A program made the translations under genes and the position numbers. Positions 1-7,129 of a stretch of 14,017 nucleotides of DNA are shown here, piece after piece. Position 1 is the first letter of the stretch. Each line of letters begins with the position of its first letter. The stretch lies in NCBI GenBank assembly GCA_002310995.1, contig DBYV01000047.1, forward strand, positions 47,597 to 61,613, given 5' to 3'. The stretch is from a bacterium UBP6_UBA1177. GTDB taxonomy: Bacteria; UBP6; UBA1177. The notes beneath the pieces were generated by a model. That model searched no databases. It saw only the letters and a list, made by a program, of their open reading frames with translations, and had not been told where the DNA came from.

Positions 1-1078
1 AATACAGTACGGCATGGTCCCTGCTTCGTTCGATGAATGCAGGAACGGTATCGAGATATCTGCTCTAATGCAGCCGGCAAAAGAGGTCGGCGGTGATTTT
101 TACGACGCTTTCGCCCTCGAAAACGGCAACTACTGCGCTCTGATCGGCGATATTTCAGGCAAAGGTGTCGGAGGCGCACTGTTCATGGCACTTACGAAGT
201 CGATACTTCGCGACAGAGTGAAACAGATCATGGATCCAGCGGCAGTTCTCAACAAAGTCAACGACGATCTCTGCGCCCAGAATCCGGAAGGGATGTTCGC
301 AACTGTCTTCGTGCTTGTGATCGATCCGAAAACGGGAGTCGTCACCTATGCCAACGCCGGTCACAATGCCCCTGTGCTGCTTGCTGGAGAGAATATTTCT
401 TTCCTGGATCCGGAACCCGGGATCGCGCTCGGTCTTTTTGAAGACGCAGGCATCAGAAACGGAAATCTGACTTTGAAAAAAGGCGAAGGATTCCTGCTTT
501 ATACCGACGGCGTGACCGAAGCCGTGAACACGGAAAAAGCTTTCTACGGCGCGGAAAGACTTCTTTCTCTTTTGAAGAATAACACTCCGAAAGAGAGCTC
601 TGCCGCGGTAAACTCTGTCAAAAACTCGGTCGAGGAGTTTTTCACCGGCTGCGAACAGTTCGACGATATAACCGTTCTTTCGCTTTTCTACCGCAGCGGA
701 GAAACGGTCTGTGAACTCAAGCCTGCACTCGAAGATTTCAGGATCGTGAAACAGACTGTAACGGAGAAATGTCCCGGCAGTTCCGGAGCAAAAAAAGCAC
801 TGCTTGCGTGTGAAGAAGCCTTCGTGAATATAGTCAGCTATTCCGGCGCATCATACATTAAATTCTCGTGTTCAGCAGGCGGCGGCGTTCTCACCGTCAC
901 CCTGAAGGATAACGGCATGCGCTTCGACCCCTTTGCCGGCGAAAGTTCCGCAGAAAAGGATTTCGAATCTTTCGACAAAGGCGGCATGGGTATCAGCCTG
1001 ATAAAGCAGATCGCCGAAAAAACCGAGTGGAGATTCGAAAACGGAAACAATGTTCTGACATTGACTTTCAAGATATAA
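1..1078 (+). CDS. SpoIIE/RsbU-type PP2C phosphatase fused to a HATPase_c (RsbW-like) domain, 5' partial
   Basis: The reading frame is open to the left edge and the residues before the first ATG (14) read I-Q-Y-G, which fits the usual IQ..hxP lead-in of SpoIIE phosphatases, so the true start and any sensor domain lie outside the window. Counting from the ATG at 14, the phosphatase domain shows EVGGDFYD (D28), GDISGKG (D46), an NAGHNAP loop, LYTDGVTEA and FDDIT, the expected metal-binding and structural motifs of PP2C/SpoIIE enzymes. From about residue 235 a GHKL ATPase domain follows, with an N-box (CEEAFVNI), DNGMRFDP and GGMGISLI. Known family role: phosphatases of this type dephosphorylate anti-sigma antagonists while RsbW-like domains bind or phosphorylate them (partner switching). 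Having both in one chain is a known arrangement. The downstream NRPS suggests, as inference only, a shared regulatory or biosynthetic locus now split by the island. Confidence 0.9.
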   Translation, partial: IQYGMVPASFDECRNGIEISALMQPAKEVGGDFYDAFALENGNYCALIGDISGKGVGGALFMALTKSILRDRVKQIMDPAAVLNKVNDDLCAQNPEGMFATVFVLVIDPKTGVVTYANAGHNAPVLLAGENISFLDPEPGIALGLFEDAGIRNGNLTLKKGEGFLLYTDGVTEAVNTEKAFYGAERLLSLLKNNTPKESSAAVNSVKNSVEEFFTGCEQFDDITVLSLFYRSGETVCELKPALEDFRIVKQTVTEKCPGSSGAKKALLACEEAFVNIVSYSGASYIKFSCSAGGGVLTVTLKDNGMRFDPFAGESSAEKDFESFDKGGMGISLIKQIAEKTEWRFENGNNVLTLTFKI

Positions 1079-1094
1079 AATATGACCTATTCCT

Positions 1095-1290
1095 AACCCT
1101 CTCCGACCTCATCCCTGACCCTTCTCCAGTGTGGCGAAGGGAACCTTATCTTGGCTCCCACTTCTCGCCTCTCACTCAGGGAGAGGTGGCAGCCGAAGGC
1201 TGACGGAGAGGGCTTCCGTCATGTTGAGCAACGCGAAACATCTCAGACCTCTCCGTCACTGCGTGACACCTCTCCTACTTCAGGAGAGGC
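1095..1290. repeat. Cluster of REP-like short hairpins
   Basis: Several inverted repeats follow one another: CCCTTC/GAAGGG (1119-1124 with 1136-1141), CCTCTC/GAGAGG (1168-1173 with 1181-1186), CAGCC-GAA-GGCTG (1190-1202), GTCAC-TGC-GTGAC (1255-1267) and CCTCTCCT-ACTTC-AGGAGAGG (1269-1289). A longer-range pairing is also possible between CCCTCTCCGA near 1098 and ACGGAGAGGG near 1203. This arrangement of stems joined by short linkers resembles dispersed intergenic REP/BIME-type elements, and the nearest gene is a REP-associated transposase. Function is inferred from form and position only. Confidence 0.6.
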
Positions 1291-1350
1291 AAGAAGCGGT
1301 AGAAACATCTCTGGCCTTGAACGGAAATGGGAATTATTTTTGGGAGTTAT
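1217..1350. repeat. Dispersed repeat, copy A (with 67-bp internal hairpin segment)
   Basis: Positions 1217-1250 are identical to 2844-2877 (34 bp, containing ATGTTGAGCAACGCGAAAC). Positions 1318-1350 match 2878-2910 with three differences over 33 bp. In copy A the two halves are separated by 1251-1317, which contains the GTCAC and CCTCTCCT hairpins; in copy B they are directly joined. The two copies are in the same orientation on either side of the RAYT gene. The left half resembles a class of dispersed intergenic repeats (TGTTGAGC-AACGCGAAACATCTC type) that I recall from many bacterial genomes. Confidence 0.75.
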
Positions 1351-1367
1351 CTTGCAGTGGTGTTGGT

Positions 1368-1394
1368 AATTGTGCAGTCGAAAACTGCACAATT
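1368..1394. repeat. Perfect 11-bp hairpin with CGAAA loop
   Basis: AATTGTGCAGT (1368-1378), loop CGAAA (1379-1383), ACTGCACAATT (1384-1394). There is no adjacent T-run, so it is not a typical intrinsic terminator. The CGAAA centre recalls the two palindromes upstream of the KilA-N gene (10720-10774). Confidence 0.7.
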
Positions 1395-1502
1395 TGGTTA
1401 CATTGAAACTTACCGAACGAACTTCTTAAAATGATTTCTGAGTCATGATTTCCATTTATATTTCCTCCAAGCATTCATGGTGGTCATTGTGGTTGGCTCC
1501 GT

Positions 1503-2555
1503 CTATTTTTTACATTCATTCGCTATTTCTGCCGCCATATTATTCAGCATAACACAATCATTGCGGCTGATATGCCGTTTGCTGGCATCATATTCCCATG
1601 GACTGAGGATAAGCAGCTCTCCTGCAGCACAAGCATCGAAGAGGTTATCCTGCGGTTTGTAATATTCACGAAAACCATTGTCCGCCAAATATATGAACGG
1701 CAGTTTTTCTTTCAGCAGAACTTCCATCACCTGCCGCTCCTGCGGCGAAATGAACGGAGAGACCATAACGGTACCGTTGCGGGCGGTAACAACACATCCG
1801 TTCATGTAGTCACGAAGCTGTTGATTATCGCCACGTTCAGCAGCCTCGACCATTGTACGGCGGACATGCACTGGTGCAAAATGCCCAGCTTGCAGCAGTG
1901 ACACATTGCCGACTCCGGAATAAGTTCTGCCGGCTATCTCTATCCCGGTTTGCACGCGGAAAAAGCCGGGCTTAAGGTGTTTGGTGGCAAGACGCTGCGG
2001 ATTCATGTCTATATAGCGTATAGTTGCCGGCAATTGCCGTCTTTGCCCCATCGGTCGGATGAAAGGCATTTCGGTGAAAACAGGGTCAAGTTGATAATAT
2101 GGCCTATCTCCCAAATGACCTCGAAGGAAAGCGGCGGTTTCTGTCAGTTGTTTCTGTAATTTTTGGTAGTTTTCCCGACTATCAGTCGGCGCAAGAAAAG
2201 AATATGCCCGTCCGAATTTTTTCACACCCTGCCAAAACCCCTGCACGGCACTTTTGATACCACGCGACATTTCTTGCCGAACATACCACACAGCATGCAA
2301 GTGATCCGGCATCAGACAATAATGAATCACTTGTATTTCAGGGTGATATTTGGGTACTTCCCAAAGGGTGTTTACTAAAATTCTCCCTAATGGACGAGCC
2401 TCAACTTTTGCGCTCTTCGGGTCATTTTCCGGAATGACGAGTGTTCCAAGAAGCGGTTGTCTTGACGGTATAGTCAGTGTTATATGATAGAGACCGACCC
2501 CTTTCCACGCTGTGCCGCGCTCCTGCCAATGCCATTTATCCGGGTCGTTAGCCAT
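1503..2555 (-). CDS. REP-associated tyrosine transposase-like protein (RAYT, Y1_Tnp) with C-terminal extension
   Basis: The first ~190 residues look like the IS200/RAYT Y1 transposase domain. An early beta strand (LYHITLTIP, 22-30) is followed by the HUH metal-binding motif in PDHLHAVW (H85, H87), and the domain closes with RYIDMNP (180-186), matching the YI..NP signature of RAYT proteins. Family role: single-strand DNA transposases that recognise and cut REP hairpins. At 350 residues it is much longer than simple RAYTs. Residues about 212-350 form a second region (VMVSPFISPQE, LPFIYLADNG, LFDACAAGELLILSPW) that reads like an alternating strand/helix Rossmann-type fold, possibly DprA-like. 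The catalytic tyrosine is not obvious: around F160, where a Y is expected before I-R, the sequence has FTEMPFIR. Start chosen at the ATG at 2555, with AAGGA about 8 nt upstream. Hairpin repeats lie on both sides. Confidence 0.8.
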   Translation of the reverse strand: MANDPDKWHWQERGTAWKGVGLYHITLTIPSRQPLLGTLVIPENDPKSAKVEARPLGRILVNTLWEVPKYHPEIQVIHYCLMPDHLHAVWYVRQEMSRGIKSAVQGFWQGVKKFGRAYSFLAPTDSRENYQKLQKQLTETAAFLRGHLGDRPYYQLDPVFTEMPFIRPMGQRRQLPATIRYIDMNPQRLATKHLKPGFFRVQTGIEIAGRTYSGVGNVSLLQAGHFAPVHVRRTMVEAAERGDNQQLRDYMNGCVVTARNGTVMVSPFISPQERQVMEVLLKEKLPFIYLADNGFREYYKPQDNLFDACAAGELLILSPWEYDASKRHISRNDCVMLNNMAAEIANECKK

Positions 2556-2574
2556 ATTATATTTCCTTCAACAT

Positions 2575-2670
2575 CTATTTGCCCCCAATCTTCCGCGCAT
2601 CCTGCGGAAGTTCCTGCTTAAATTCGAGAGTTCGGCTCTCGCCGGATTTTATTTCATCGAGTAAGGTCAT
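2575..2670 (-). pseudogene. N-terminal stub of an AlbA_2/Schlafen-type DNA-binding domain gene
   Basis: A 31-codon minus-strand frame begins at the ATG at 2670, with GGAG about 8 nt upstream. It reads MTLLDEIKSGESRTLEFKQ and then ELPQDARKIGGK before TAG. The GES..LEFK pattern is the characteristic opening of AlbA_2 (Schlafen AlbA_2, formerly AAA_4) domains, which normally run on for well over 100 residues. The stop falls 19 bp before the RAYT start codon. The simplest reading is that the gene was cut off when the RAYT segment arrived or by a deletion. It could instead be a short translated leader for RAYT, which I think less likely. Confidence 0.6.
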
Positions 2671-2787
2671 TGGTTTTGCTCCATTTTCAAACAATCTTAA
2701 CAAAATTGTTGTGTTCACCAAAAAAGTCAAATTATTTTTAGATTTTTATTTTAACAAAATTCCAGAATTTTTGTCTGCGAATTTGTA

Positions 2788-2809
2788 GAGGCGTTTCCTG
2801 AAACGTCTC
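2788..2809. repeat. REP-like palindrome
   Basis: GAGGCGTTTC (2788-2797), CT, GAAACGTCTC (2800-2809): a 10-bp stem with a single G.T wobble position. Short palindromes of the GAGRCGTTTC..GAAACGTCTC type occur as dispersed intergenic repeats in several phyla (from memory). Its position 233 bp upstream of the RAYT start makes it a plausible substrate or relic of that enzyme. Confidence 0.65.
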
Positions 2810-2843
2810 GCGAAATCAGAAAAAAATAGGCCTTCGTCCAACT

Positions 2844-2910
2844 CGTCATGTTGAGCAACGCGAAACATCTCAGACCTCGAACGGAAACGGGAATTATTTT
2901 GGGGAGTTAT
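2844..2910. repeat. Dispersed repeat, copy B (compact form)
   Basis: The left half (2844-2877) is identical to 1217-1250, and the right half (2878-2910) matches 1318-1350 with three substitutions. The 67-bp hairpin segment found in copy A is absent. It lies immediately beyond the 3' end of hsdR. Confidence 0.75.
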
Positions 2911-2919
2911 TACCGCGAT

Positions 2920-5900
2920 TCACGCGACTTCTCTGTATCTAACACTGACATACTCATAAATTTTCAAGCGGTATTCTGCTATAGTCTCTTCATCATAATT
3001 TTCAGGCAGTTCGGTCCAAAGGGTGTCGCGAATCAGATTATCGATAGCTGCTTTTGTTTCCTGTTTGTCAGTCCAGTGGTCGAGTTCACGGATTTTTGAT
3101 TTTATCTTTTCAAGAAGAGTTGTGGCAACTTCTTTGATTTTTTTGATGTCATTTTTTGAAAGATCTTCTCTGAACAGCATATCGTAAAGAGACAATTCCT
3201 CGTCACTTGAAAAACCTTCGCGGATATAGCGTTGTTCTTCCTGGTTCAAGCCGTTTGCGAGATCCATAAGTTCCATGAAAGTCTTTTCAATCGTTGCACG
3301 ATCCTGCTCTTTGTTATAATCCTCGATAATTTGCTGATAGCGCTCATAGTAATTGATTCTGTCGGGATTGCTGAACAGCATCCGGTCAAGTTTCTGTTTG
3401 ATCAAGTCTTCCAGATCCTTCATCACCAGATTGCGTTTTTTGACTTTCGCGAATTCCCTCTGAAGAAGGTCAAAATCAATTTTGCTGATATCGAATCGTC
3501 TGGAAGGTTTTATATCAGTTCCGGTTTCCTCGATCTGCACATATTCATTAATAATTGCGTTTATCGCCACCATGAGGTCTGTGGTGTCGGTGTGTCTGCG
3601 TTTTTTCTGTAATTCGGCATAAATTGCCGATATTGCTTCATATTCTTTGCGGCTGTTGCCGGAAATTTCCTTTCTGTCGACATATTTCATCAGTCGGTTT
3701 AATTCCGAAGCATAAGTGGAAAACGCTTTTTTGTCTTCAATCGTACCGCATACTGCATTTGCCGCTGTTTGCAGCAAATCGACTTTCTCGAAATTAACGG
3801 CATTTATCAGATTTTGCAGAACAAAATCGCGCTCTTGCAGGAAGATCTTAGCTTTTTCAATGGTTTCAATAATCCTGGCAATCAATTTATCCTTGTCGAT
3901 TGTTGGATCAATGCCTCCAAGACCGCTGACATTTTTCGTATAATCTGCCAGCGCTTTTTGCAAAGCCTTGACGATGCCGATGTAATCTATGATAAGGCCG
4001 TTGCTTTTTCCTTCGTTCACGCGGTTCGCTCTGGCTATTGTCTGCATCAAAGCGTGCGCCTTCAGCGGCTTGTACAAATAAAGGCACGAAAGGCACTTCA
4101 CATCAAAGCCTGTAAGCCACATTTCGCATACAAAAACCACTCTGAACGGGTTTTGCGCATCCTTGAATTCTTTATCCAGTTCACGTTTTTCCATCTTTAT
4201 ACGATGTGATTTGATATCAAGATTCCATTTCTGGAATGTCTGGATCTCGTTCTGTTCCTGGCTTATGACAACGGCCATTTCTGTTTCACGCATCCAGACA
4301 AGTTTGCGCTCAAGTTCCTGTGTTTCCTGCTGTGTTGCCGTTTTTATGCTTTCTTCCAAAGCCTTGACTTCCTCGGCCCAGTATTCCTGAACATAGTTGT
4401 ACATTCTGACACAGGTGACTTTGTTAAGGCAGACAAACATCGCCTTTCCGCTTGTCCAGAGATCGGAATAATGCTTCACAAAATTTTGTGCGATTTCGCG
4501 CAGAAGAGGTTCAGCTGTCAGGATGTGTATTTCCTTTGCAAATTCAGTCTCAAGTTTTTCCTGCTGATTCACATCGATATCGGCTTTTTCAATAGCATCC
4601 AGAATGCGTTCTGAAATTTCAGGATTTTTAAGTTCTTTTATTTTATCGGCACCATTTTCGTAATAAAGCGGAACTGTCGCTCCGTCATCTACTGCCCTTT
4701 TGAAATCATATACCGAAACATAGCCGCCGAAAGTTCGTGCCGTGATGTTGTCGCTTGAAAGCAGCGGTGTTCCGGTGAAACCGATACGCGCAGCTGTCGG
4801 AAGCAGTTTCATCATATTGTCGGCAAAAATGCCGTATTGAGTGCGGTGTGCCTCGTCCGACATAATTATGATGTCGTGGTCAGGATAGATCGGCGCGGCA
4901 TCAGGTCTGTTGAATTTCTGAATCAGCGTAAAAATAAAGCTCGGATTGCCTTGCAGCTTTTTAATCAGATCTTCACTGCCAGAAGCGATAAACTTTGCAG
5001 CCTTTGTATTTCCGAGCATTCCGCAGTTTTCAAATGTGTCGCTTATCTGTGTGTTCAACTCTTCACGGTCTGTCAGCACAACGATTGTTGGAGATCCGGC
5101 GAATTTGCGGCGTATTTTCTGAGCAAGGAACACCATTGAATAACTCTTTCCGGAACCTTGTGTGTGCCAGAAAACTCCAAGTTTGCCTTCGTTCAGCTTT
5201 CTTGCGGCATAAGCTTCGACAGCTTCGTTTACACCGAGATACTGATGGTTTCGTGCAAGTATTTTTACAGTGTGACCGCCTGTTCGGTCGTAAAGAATGA
5301 AATTTTCCAATAAATCAAGGAAGCTTTCTTTCCGGCAGATACCGCGGAGCATCGTTTCCAAAGCGACATTGCCTGGTTCTGTTTCTTTCAGACGTTTCCA
5401 TTCATGAAAAAATTCATATTTGCTGCCTAATGTTCCGACTTTCGCTTCGACACCGTTGGAAAGTATCAGAAAAGCGTTGTAGTAGAAAAGATGCGGGATT
5501 GTATCCAAGTAGTCGGTATAGTTGTCAAAATATGCGTTCTGCACATCGACATTTGTCTTTTTAAGTTCTACAAAAAGAAGCGGTATGCCGTTGACAAAAC
5601 CGACGATATCGGTGCGGCGGCGGTAAAGATCACCGTGTATTTTCAGCTCCTTAACAGCAAGAAAATAGTTGTTTTCGACATTACGGAAATCAATTAGGGC
5701 TGCCTTTTTCGTTTCCGTCCTGCCGTCTTTGTGTTTTAGCGTGACATCAATACCGTCCCTTATCAGAAAATACTTTTCTTCATTGATCTGCATCGGTGAA
5801 GAAGTCGATAAATGCCCTTCCAAAACATTCTGCGCTTCAGAAATCTGCGAATCGGTTATCCATGGATTCAGCCTTTTCAAAGCAGCGCGGAAATAGCGCA

Positions 5901-6057
5901 CAAGCAGAATTTCCTTATATGATTTCCGACCGAAAGTGCCGTTTTCTCCAAGAACCTCGGTATTATATGCGAACTTGACATCCCAGCCGAGCTCGTCACG
6001 CATGAGGTTCCCTGCACTTTCCTGAACAAGAATGTTTTCAGAATAATCGTAGCTCAT
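2920..6057 (-). CDS. hsdR: Type I restriction enzyme subunit R (HsdR)
   Basis: HsdR is the motor and nuclease subunit: with HsdM and HsdS it translocates DNA using ATP and cuts far from the unmethylated site. The 1045-residue length is normal. The nuclease domain shows the PD-(D/E)xK pattern D150...E164-L-K166 (TDIVGFVNG, then VELKK). The superfamily 2 motor shows Walker A QGSGKS (300-305), DEAH (401-404), GFTGTP (about 426-431) and a motif VI-like QTIARANR (about 672-679). A helical C-terminal region of about 250 residues probably contacts HsdM/HsdS. The ATG at 6057 is preceded by AAGGTGAT and lies 4 nt after the stop of the 355-residue gene, so it is the last gene of the operon. All key residues are present and the enzyme is probably active. 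Confidence 0.95.
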   Translation of the reverse strand: MSYDYSENILVQESAGNLMRDELGWDVKFAYNTEVLGENGTFGRKSYKEILLVRYFRAALKRLNPWITDSQISEAQNVLEGHLSTSSPMQINEEKYFLIRDGIDVTLKHKDGRTETKKAALIDFRNVENNYFLAVKELKIHGDLYRRRTDIVGFVNGIPLLFVELKKTNVDVQNAYFDNYTDYLDTIPHLFYYNAFLILSNGVEAKVGTLGSKYEFFHEWKRLKETEPGNVALETMLRGICRKESFLDLLENFILYDRTGGHTVKILARNHQYLGVNEAVEAYAARKLNEGKLGVFWHTQGSGKSYSMVFLAQKIRRKFAGSPTIVVLTDREELNTQISDTFENCGMLGNTKAAKFIASGSEDLIKKLQGNPSFIFTLIQKFNRPDAAPIYPDHDIIIMSDEAHRTQYGIFADNMMKLLPTAARIGFTGTPLLSSDNITARTFGGYVSVYDFKRAVDDGATVPLYYENGADKIKELKNPEISERILDAIEKADIDVNQQEKLETEFAKEIHILTAEPLLREIAQNFVKHYSDLWTSGKAMFVCLNKVTCVRMYNYVQEYWAEEVKALEESIKTATQQETQELERKLVWMRETEMAVVISQEQNEIQTFQKWNLDIKSHRIKMEKRELDKEFKDAQNPFRVVFVCEMWLTGFDVKCLSCLYLYKPLKAHALMQTIARANRVNEGKSNGLIIDYIGIVKALQKALADYTKNVSGLGGIDPTIDKDKLIARIIETIEKAKIFLQERDFVLQNLINAVNFEKVDLLQTAANAVCGTIEDKKAFSTYASELNRLMKYVDRKEISGNSRKEYEAISAIYAELQKKRRHTDTTDLMVAINAIINEYVQIEETGTDIKPSRRFDISKIDFDLLQREFAKVKKRNLVMKDLEDLIKQKLDRMLFSNPDRINYYERYQQIIEDYNKEQDRATIEKTFMELMDLANGLNQEEQRYIREGFSSDEELSLYDMLFREDLSKNDIKKIKEVATTLLEKIKSKIRELDHWTDKQETKAAIDNLIRDTLWTELPENYDEETIAEYRLKIYEYVSVRYREVA

Positions 6058-6061
6058 AGCA

Positions 6062-7129
6062 TCACCTTTTATCTAAGTCTGGCAATGAGGGATCTATACT
6101 TTTAGCATTTGCATGACCAATTACCCTACCAACGGAAGTAAGTGAAATAGCAGGTTGAATTGAACTCCACCATTTCATAGCTTTATTAATTGAGGGGTAC
6201 GAATTTAACATTTCAACAAATTTCGATTTTGCTAAAAAAATAGTGTCAGAATTTTTGGAATACATATCAAACACTCTACCTACAGCATCTTTCTCATCGT
6301 CATTCAAAATCAATGTATTTATTTGTTCTTTATCAACTAAAGGAAGTCTCACATATCCTTCCACTAATTCATGGTCAACCAAGAAATCAATTTTGATTCC
6401 TCCTTCGGCAAGTATTTCTTTTGCTTTAGCGTAATCATCACTATCTTTTTTGATGCCAGCACAAACATATCCCGATAGTGTATCTGAAAAATAATCTTCA
6501 AATTTTCTAAGCTTTTCAATTCGACTAACAGTCAATGCACCTAATATTGAGAGATTGTCAATCCAATCATAACCATTTGGCAACATATCTAAATCGAATT
6601 TTTCGTAAACATCAGATATAACTTTCAATCCTTTTGAAATACTGCCACTTGTCGGAATAAAACTATCCATTGTCAAAAAAACACTTAAAGCCAACAATGA
6701 ATCATCGTCAATTTGATCAAGTATTTCAACGGCTTTAGTGATGATTGCTTTTTTCTTAATGTTAGATTTATTCTTAACTCTGTGTACAAGCAACTCTGAA
6801 AGAATTTTGTAATCATCATTTCGTTCAGTACATGCTGCTGTTAATTGGGCTTTTTTCAGCAGTATTTGAAAAGCCGGATCAGAAAAAGAGTTGAAATCTG
6901 CCTCAATTTTTTGTATGCGTGGGATCAAAACACCCTCAAAAGCATTTAATCGCTGATTGGCTATTTCAAGTGCCCCTGTTGTATTCTCTTCAATTACTTT
7001 TTTAGCAGTTTGCAAACATATTTCATGCGCTCTCTGCTCTGTAATTCCTTGATAAATATGAACAACTCCAGCTTGTATTTGCTGCGAATTATCTCCAGCT
7101 TTTTGAACCTGTTTATTGTTTTCCGTCAT
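6062..7129 (-). CDS. 355-residue accessory protein with N-terminal RHIM-like QxQxAG motif; possibly LPO_1073/Vpar_1526 family
   Basis: The N-terminus (residues 7-21) reads QVQKAGDNSQQIQAG, closely matching a motif in the neighbouring 87-residue protein. It contains NSQQIQAG, which resembles the N-S-x-x-[IV]-Q-[IVA]-G core of RHIM-type amyloid motifs. The rest (about 30-345) looks mainly helical, without membrane segments or enzymatic motifs that I recognise; conserved-looking stretches include DPAFQILLKKAQ and TERNDDYKILSELLVHRV. From memory it resembles the uncharacterised LPO_1073/Vpar_1526 family found in defence-type loci; this needs a profile search. Its start (ATG at 7129, AGGG upstream) overlaps the end of the 87-residue gene by 17 bp, and its stop is 4 nt before hsdR, so translation is probably coupled. 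The gene is visibly more AT-rich than hsdM and hsdR, suggesting separate acquisition. Confidence 0.8.
   Translation of the reverse strand: MTENNKQVQKAGDNSQQIQAGVVHIYQGITEQRAHEICLQTAKKVIEENTTGALEIANQRLNAFEGVLIPRIQKIEADFNSFSDPAFQILLKKAQLTAACTERNDDYKILSELLVHRVKNKSNIKKKAIITKAVEILDQIDDDSLLALSVFLTMDSFIPTSGSISKGLKVISDVYEKFDLDMLPNGYDWIDNLSILGALTVSRIEKLRKFEDYFSDTLSGYVCAGIKKDSDDYAKAKEILAEGGIKIDFLVDHELVEGYVRLPLVDKEQINTLILNDDEKDAVGRVFDMYSKNSDTIFLAKSKFVEMLNSYPSINKAMKWWSSIQPAISLTSVGRVIGHANAKSIDPSLPDLDKR

Larger units (their letters stand above)
1079..1502. other. Non-coding stretch rich in hairpins between the phosphatase and RAYT genes
   Basis: No gene is supported here. The left half (about 1095-1290) is a mosaic of short C/T-rich and G/A-rich inverted repeats, the middle holds a dispersed repeat copy (1217-1350), and a perfect 11-bp hairpin lies at 1368-1394. 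The remainder (1395-1502) shows nothing convincing apart from a nine-codon minus-strand frame with a good GGAGG, listed among the rejected items. Confidence 0.6.
2556..2919. other. Gap between RAYT and hsdR: gene stub, palindrome and repeat
   Basis: The gap holds an AlbA_2-type gene stub (2575-2670), an AT-rich stretch (2671-2784), a REP-like palindrome (2788-2809) and repeat copy B (2844-2910), which ends 9 bp before the hsdR stop codon. In the AT-rich stretch TTAACAAAAT occurs twice (about 2697 and 2753). No intrinsic terminator for hsdR with a clear T-run was seen. Confidence 0.6.

Noticed and set aside
1095..1290. Hairpin cluster as a CRISPR array
   Set aside because: There are no regularly spaced identical repeats and no cas genes in the window.
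1131..1406. Overlapping plus-strand open frames through the repeat cluster
   Set aside because: They run through hairpin repeats, have low-complexity translations and no convincing ribosome binding site.
1426..1455. Nine-codon minus-strand frame (MEIMTQKSF) with a good GGAGG
   Set aside because: It is too short to support as a gene and has no conserved context; the ribosome site could be a leftover of a lost gene.
2671..2760. TTGACT on the minus strand near 2728 as a promoter
   Set aside because: No acceptable -10 box lies 16-18 bp downstream; the region is AT-rich and gives chance matches.
1217..2910. The two direct repeats as ends of a classical composite transposon
   Set aside because: They are unequal, lack terminal inverted repeats and show no target-site duplication; the dispersed-repeat explanation is simpler.
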